Shown here in pieces: positions 58,334-64,000 of a DNA stretch of 64,000 bases; position 1 is the stretch's first letter, and each line of letters opens with the position of its first letter. The notes under the pieces were generated by a model. That model was given only the letters and a program-made list of their open reading frames with translations. It was not told where the DNA came from and did not search any database. The translations under genes were made by a program, and so were the position numbers. Origin of the DNA: Sordaria brevicollis (taxonomy: Eukaryota > Ascomycota > Sordariomycetes > Sordariales > Sordariaceae); NCBI GenBank assembly GCA_033439795.1, contig JAUTDP010000004.1, positions 1,922,001 through 1,986,000 on the forward strand, written 5' to 3'.

Positions 58334-58660
58334 TATTACCGGATATATACAATTAATTATATAGTAGGGCGTTAAGTTAGGTTTATTAAATAACCGATTC
58401 GGCGCCGCGGCTAGGGGTACCCGGTATTATAATTGCGTATAGACCCGCTAGCCAGCGCGCCGGCTAGCGGACCGGAAACGGATAAAATCCACCCTAATTA
58501 TATAAGGTGGAGTCTACGCGTCGCGGTCCTTAAAAAGGGATCCTTCGCGACGCGGCCTACGGCCCGTTTCTTTCCCTCTGCATTTCGCTTTCTTACTTTA
58601 ATATTATTAATTTTCATTAAGGATATTTGGAATTCTAAGCAAACCCAGCCTACCGTAATA
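58334..58660 (+). repeat. 3' LTR of element B (more mutated copy)
   Basis: Direct repeat of 49969-50295. The palindrome seen in the other copy is present here with changes, including one that breaks its symmetry; the GCGTCGCG/CGCGACGC hairpin is kept. The last 50 bases, in contrast, are less mutated here than in the left copy (CAAACCCAGCCTACCG here is TAAATTTAATCTACTA there). A frame over this LTR (58433-58684) is not a gene. Confidence 0.92.
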
Positions 58661-61600
58661 AATAATTTCCCTCTTCCTAATTAATTAGCTTTAGGCTCCT
58701 AATATTATATTTTCGGTATTAAATTTTAATAAAGAAGATTCGTATAATTTTTAAATATTAAAAACCGTAAAATTAAACGTAAATTTAATGTAGGAAAAGT
58801 ATTTCGATTTAAATAAGCCGCCTCTTTAAATTAATAGGCTAATTATTAAGCTTGTGAGTAATAATATATTATTAGGCTAAGGAAAAGTAAACTTTCTTCG
58901 TATATTCGTAATTATCGAAGATAGGTATCGAATTGTAAATAAATTATTATTTATTTCTATTATTATAAATTATTAAAATAAAGTATTTATTAATTTATAT
59001 TAAAATATATTATTATTTAATAGTTTTAAAGAAGTCGGGTAGATCTCCTTTTAGTCCGGGAAATTCTATACTATTATTATTAAATTTATAAACCTAAAAA
59101 GGAATATAAATATAATCCCTAAAATTATATAATATATAAGTAAAAATTATATAAATATTAGTACTTTCCGCCTAAATTTAGGTATTTATAAAATATTAAA
59201 AATTTATAAGGTTAAAATAAATTTATTCCTAAATAAAGTAATTGGATTACCGAGAGATAATAGGTTAATCGATAAATAAGGGAACGTTTTTATAAATTAA
59301 TTCTAATAATATTTTATTAATTTTGGGTTTTATAGTGAATAAATATAATAATAATTTCTTTTCGTTTAAATATTTATTTATAATAATTAAAAAGCGTTAA
59401 TTTAAATAAGGGGTAAAATTTTATTATTCTTTTTTAATTATTTTAGGGGGGTAAATTTACCCCGCGTATATTTTAATATCCCTTTAATTATAAATTTACC
59501 GTCTTTAAAATTCGATAATAAATTTTATTTTTTTAAATAGTCCTTTAATTTAGTAATGTATTATATTCTTAGCGAAAAGGGTTTATTCCTCTTTTATAAA
59601 AATAATCTTTTTATTCGAGGTTATTTTTAATAGAAGAGTAAATTTACGTAAGAATAAAAAATAAATGTTTAATAGGGTAAAGATTTTAGGAGGGAGAAAA
59701 AGGGTTTTTTTTAAGGATTATAACGTTATTAAAATTAAAAGTATAAGAATATTTAATAAAAAAAATTATAAAAAGTTAATATAAATTTATTTTTTAACAA
59801 AAAAAATATTAAAGGTCGTAATAAAGGGAAAGAAAAATCTCTTACCCCGCGACGTATTAAAATCTTTTTATTATTATAAAAATTTTTTACTTTTCGTATA
59901 AGTTTATATTATTTTAAAATTATTATTGGTATTATAAATACTTTTTTATTATTATATTACCCGAAAAATACCTTTAAATTTAAATATTTATTCGTTTAAA
60001 TACTTTTTTATATTTAAGCTTCATTTTCATTAATTATTCTATTTTCGTTATTTAAATAATTTATTTAAATAATTAGGGAAGGAATTAAAAGTTCCCTTTT
60101 TAGCCGACGAATAAATTTATATTACTCTTTTCTACTTTATCCATTTCCCTTCGTTTAAAAATTTCTTTTCCTCTAAATAATATTATATAAATTCGCCTCC
60201 TCTATTAAAATATTATAATTAAATTTAAAAATATTACGAAAAATTCTATTTGGGAGGAGATTTAACGCTTTAAAATACTTATTAATTAATAAAAAAAACT
60301 TTTTTTTAATATAAATTTCGGCGAATATATTACTATTATAAATGAACGTTTTTCGATTTTAACCCTTTATAATTTTATTTCCAATTTCCTTTTAATTATT
60401 TGGAATAATCCTTATTATATAAATACCCGTTTTAACGGAAAGAAATAATTCTTTAATAAAATTCATATTTATTAAAATTATAAGTTCGTTAATAATTAAT
60501 TTTAAAGAATATTTATAAATATAAATATTAAAATCTTTTCTTCTAGGGTAAAAATCTTTATTATTATTTATCCTCCCCTTATTAATTCGCTCTACCTCGA
60601 ATAAATTTTATTAAAATTTCTTAAATAAATTAAAAATTTAATAGAAGAATTCTATTTAATAGATTAATACCGGCGTATTATTTTTAAATATTTTAATAAA
60701 TATAATTTCGATATTAAGGAATATTAGCGTATTTTTATTAAAAAGAAAGGAGGTTAGCCTTTAAATTATTATAGCGCCTATATACGTACTAAAAAAGAAT
60801 ATATTTTTAATTTATTTATTTAAATATATAATTCCCTATACGGATTTACTCCTCTTTTTTTTTTATTTTCCCTTACTAATTAATTTCTTTCTTTTAAAAA
60901 CCGGTTCCTTTATATTAATTATACCGAATAAATTTAAAAATCGTATATTTCAATCTTTACCCGCAATAACGAATAAAAGTCCTTTAACGTTTAATTTCTT
61001 TTCGTAAATTACATTTCTATATTAAAAGATATTAAAGGAAATATATATAGGAATTATATTTAGAATATTAAACGAATAAATTAATATACCTATTCGAAAT
61101 ATTTTAAAAAGGAATTTTAATTTAAATTTCGCAAAGACGTTATATTATAGCCTTTTATCGAAATTTTAATTAATAATTATAATATTGGCGGCCCTATTCT
61201 AATAATCGATAACGTATTTAAGAATTATTAATAAAGAATAAATCGGCGCGTATTTAATAATTTTAAAAATTAGGCCGAATATATTTAATTTAAATATAAA
61301 TAATTGGGTATAAAAGGAAAAAGCTTAAATATTTATAGTAATTGTATTAAAATTAATATTATATATAATAATAAAGATATTTTTAATATTATTAATATAA
61401 ATCAGCTTTCGAAAGATAGTAATAATTTAAGTAAAGAAAGTAAATTTTATAGTAAAGGTAGCGGAGAAGTTAGCGAAGATAAAGAATTTATTTATAAAAA
61501 AATAAAATTCGAAATTAATATCGAGGATATTAAAATTGAAGGAGGAATTAATTAATAGGTTTTTAATAAAAGGGTTATTAAAAATAGTAATTCTAAAGGT

Positions 61601-64000
61601 AATAAAAGTAAAGAAAATAATATTATTATTATTATTAAAGAAAAAGGAAAAGGTATTATTATTCCTCCTAAAGAGAATAATAAAAATAAATTAACGTTAT
61701 AAATATAAATTAATACCTCCTATATAGAATATAAAATTTTTTTAGCGAAAAATTTTCTAATAAATAAAATAAATATAAAATAAATAAATAATAAAGAAAA
61801 ATAATCTCCTTTTAATATTTCCCTCTTACTTTAGTATTTAATTTTCCCTTTAAAAATAATTAAAATTCTAAACGATTACTTTCACCAAAAAATCTCCCTA
61901 AAGTAAAATATTAAAAAATAATATAAAACAACTAAAAGGGTACTAAATTCTTAATATTAAAGGTATTCTAATTTACTCCAACCCTAAATAATAATTTCCT
62001 AAGAAATTAAAAATTGAAGTCGGCTCTTAAAAATTATTTATATTATAAAACTTAATAGGGATTTCCTTTAATCGATTAAAAGAAATAAAAATAAAAACGA
62101 ATAAATAAAAATAAATAATTAAAAGTAAAAATAAAGGATTAATACGAAAAATAGAAAATATAAATAAAAAGGAAAAAGGAATTAGAATTTTTAATCGAAA
62201 ATAATTAGTAATTAAAGAATCGGTCGGGTATAAATCGGTTTAAACGCTATTTAATCGAAAGTATTTTCGGTAATTCAAAGAAAAATAATATTTATAACGT
62301 TTTATAAATATTAACGGCTATTAACCTTATTATATACCCTTTAATACTATAATCCTCTATTTATAATTTAAAATTAATTGGGGTTATTTTTAAGTTAGGG
62401 CTAAATTTCCTCCCCTTTTATAATACTTAATTATATTTTAAATTAATTTTTAATTAAAGCCTATTCCCTTAGAGGCTTTCCCATTAAAATAATTATTTCG
62501 ATTAAAGATTTTTTAAAATTTTAGCGTATCCTTTTATTAAAGGTTTTCGTTCGAATTCCTTTAATAAATATTAATTAAGGCTCTTCCGCTTTTAAAAGTC
62601 TCTTAAAAATTTCTTCTACGATTTTTCTATTATTAATTAAACCCCGAGTAAATCCTTCTTCGGGATTAATCGGCTTTTATAAATCTTTTATCGGATTTTT
62701 AATATCTAATATTATTTTATCCTTAATTACGAATTTTTTAATATTCCTAACGCTTACTAGCCTCTTTAAAAGGATCCTATTAAAAGTATTTAAATAATAA
62801 ATACTACCCGAGGAAGAAATCCGGTATATATAATAAAGACCTTTTTAATAATAAATTAGCTTTTATATAGAATTTATATTTACCCTTCTAACGTTATTAT
62901 ATTTTAAAATAAAATTTCCGACTTCGATTTAAATATTAATAGGGCGTATTTTTTGCTTATCCCTCTTATTATAATAAACGGTAATTATTTCCTTTATTAT
63001 AGCGACCTTCTTAATAGCCTAATTAAACCGGTATTCTAATTCTTTATATATTCGAATAATAATATAAATTAATTCCTCCCTCATTATTAATTTATTATTA
63101 TTTTTCTAATTAATAACCCACTATAAAAGCAAATTAAATTTAATAAGAATAATAGAATTATAATTATAAATTAATTAAAAGGGAATATAACTATAATTAC
63201 CCTAAATTATTATTCGGTTAATAAATAAAATATAGGGTAAAAATTTCTTTTAATTACGCCCTTTACTATTTATTATTTTTATAAATAAAGTAGCGATCGT
63301 TATATACCCTTATTTATTATTCCTATTGGTTTTAAAATTGAAGGGTATAATATATTCCCTATAAATTCCTAATTGAATTAAATTTTTAATAATAACTAAT
63401 TGGAATTTAAAATTACTATTAATTAAAACCGTTAAAGGATATCCCTATTTTAAGAAAATAAATTTAAGGAAATACTTTATTTAAATAAATTTAATATTAA
63501 ACAAAACGGTAATTTCAACGTAATTAATCGTATTATCCTTAACTTTTAAAAGAGGAATCCTTTTTTTATTAAGCCTTAAAAAATATTAAATATTTAAAAT
63601 CTATTTACTAAAAGGGTAAGAATTAGGATAAAATTATTAATAATTATCTTCGAAGCGCTTAGGATTAAATTATTAATATTAGAGGTAAGAGCGGATTAAT
63701 TTTTCGATATTATTATATATACCCTTCTAATAATAATACTTAATAATACGATAATATATTCCTTTATATCTTTAATATCCTACTTTATTATAATATTAAA
63801 TTATAATTAATTACCGCTTTTCCTAAATATTAATAATCCACTTAAGGAATTAAATAGAATTAATAGGTTGTAATTAAAAAATACTATTTTAAATTATATA
63901 TTTCAATATATTATTACGGAATTAGCGCTTTAAAACTATATTCTTTAAATAAGTAAGGATTTTTATAATTAAAAGGAATTTAATAATCTTTTCCAATTAT
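58661..64000. repeat. RIP-mutated relic DNA (right edge)
   Basis: AT-rich, CA/TG-poor, stop-dense DNA to the end of the window. Some plus-strand stretches, for example 60.5-61.55 kb including an 83-codon open stretch at 61304-61555, still look protein-derived, being rich in Asn/Lys/Ser. They match no family I can name. No LTR pair or inverted end could be found within this interval, so any element here is cut by the window or too decayed. Confidence 0.7.

Larger units (their letters stand above)
49969..58660 (+). mobile_element. RIP-inactivated Ty3/gypsy chromovirus-type LTR retrotransposon B, 8.7 kb
   Basis: Two 327-base direct repeats (49969-50295 and 58334-58660) delimit it, with a 5-base duplication AATAA outside. 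The LTR termini read TA...TA, as expected if TG...CA had been hit by RIP. Internal order on the plus strand is a gag-like region (about 50.4-54 kb), reverse transcriptase (about 55.2-55.9), RNase H (about 56.1-56.6), integrase (about 56.8-57.6) and a chromodomain remnant (about 58.07-58.17). A purine-rich stretch at 58253-58330 precedes the right LTR. All frames are full of RIP stops. Confidence 0.88.

Noticed and set aside
58433..58684. 83-codon plus-strand frame over the right LTR of element B
   Set aside because: Entirely explained by the LTR and its immediate flank.

Overview
The window looks like nuclear DNA of a filamentous ascomycete, most likely Neurospora crassa or a close relative. 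Genes are split by short introns (about 55-210 bases, GTRAGT-like donors, CTAAC/CTGAC-like branch sites), and coding regions are GC-rich. They sit against DNA that is extremely AT-rich, nearly free of CpA/TpG and littered with TAA/TAG stops. That is the signature of repeat-induced point mutation (RIP), known best from Neurospora. The species call is an inference from protein likeness and RIP, not a database match.

Layout. Bases 1-590 are RIP-mutated DNA. From about 600 to 35,150 lies a gene island. In order it holds an ankyrin-repeat protein (+), a Zn2Cys6 transcription factor with a 6.3 kb gene-free upstream region (+), a 2-hydroxyacid dehydrogenase/glyoxylate reductase (-), S-adenosylhomocysteine hydrolase (-), eIF3 subunit h (-) and a UPF0643-family protein (-). 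Next comes a 4.46 kb DNA transposon with 59-base inverted ends carrying two convergent, intact, intron-containing genes. The island closes with a mitochondrial S-adenosylmethionine-type carrier (-) and cytosolic glutaminyl-tRNA synthetase (-). Gene models were assembled by splicing open frames at canonical sites; each junction keeps the frame and yields family-typical sequence.

From 35,150 to 64,000 the DNA is a continuous RIP-mutated heterochromatin-like block. Two dead Ty3/gypsy LTR retrotransposons can be delimited in it: one on the minus strand (37,115-44,549, 250-base LTRs) and one on the plus strand (49,969-58,660, 327-base LTRs, 5-base target duplication, chromodomain remnant). The rest is unrecognisable RIP relic, with a 42-base tandem repeat near 47.7-47.9 kb and a short less-mutated island near 48.3 kb.

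Functional links are loose, as usual in fungi. S-adenosylhomocysteine hydrolase (methyl-cycle product removal) and the SAM-type carrier (methyl donor import into mitochondria) share one metabolic theme; eIF3h and GlnRS serve translation. The most interesting item is the apparently intact two-gene transposon, which has escaped RIP in a genome region where other transposons are destroyed, and whose 911-residue second protein I do not recognise.
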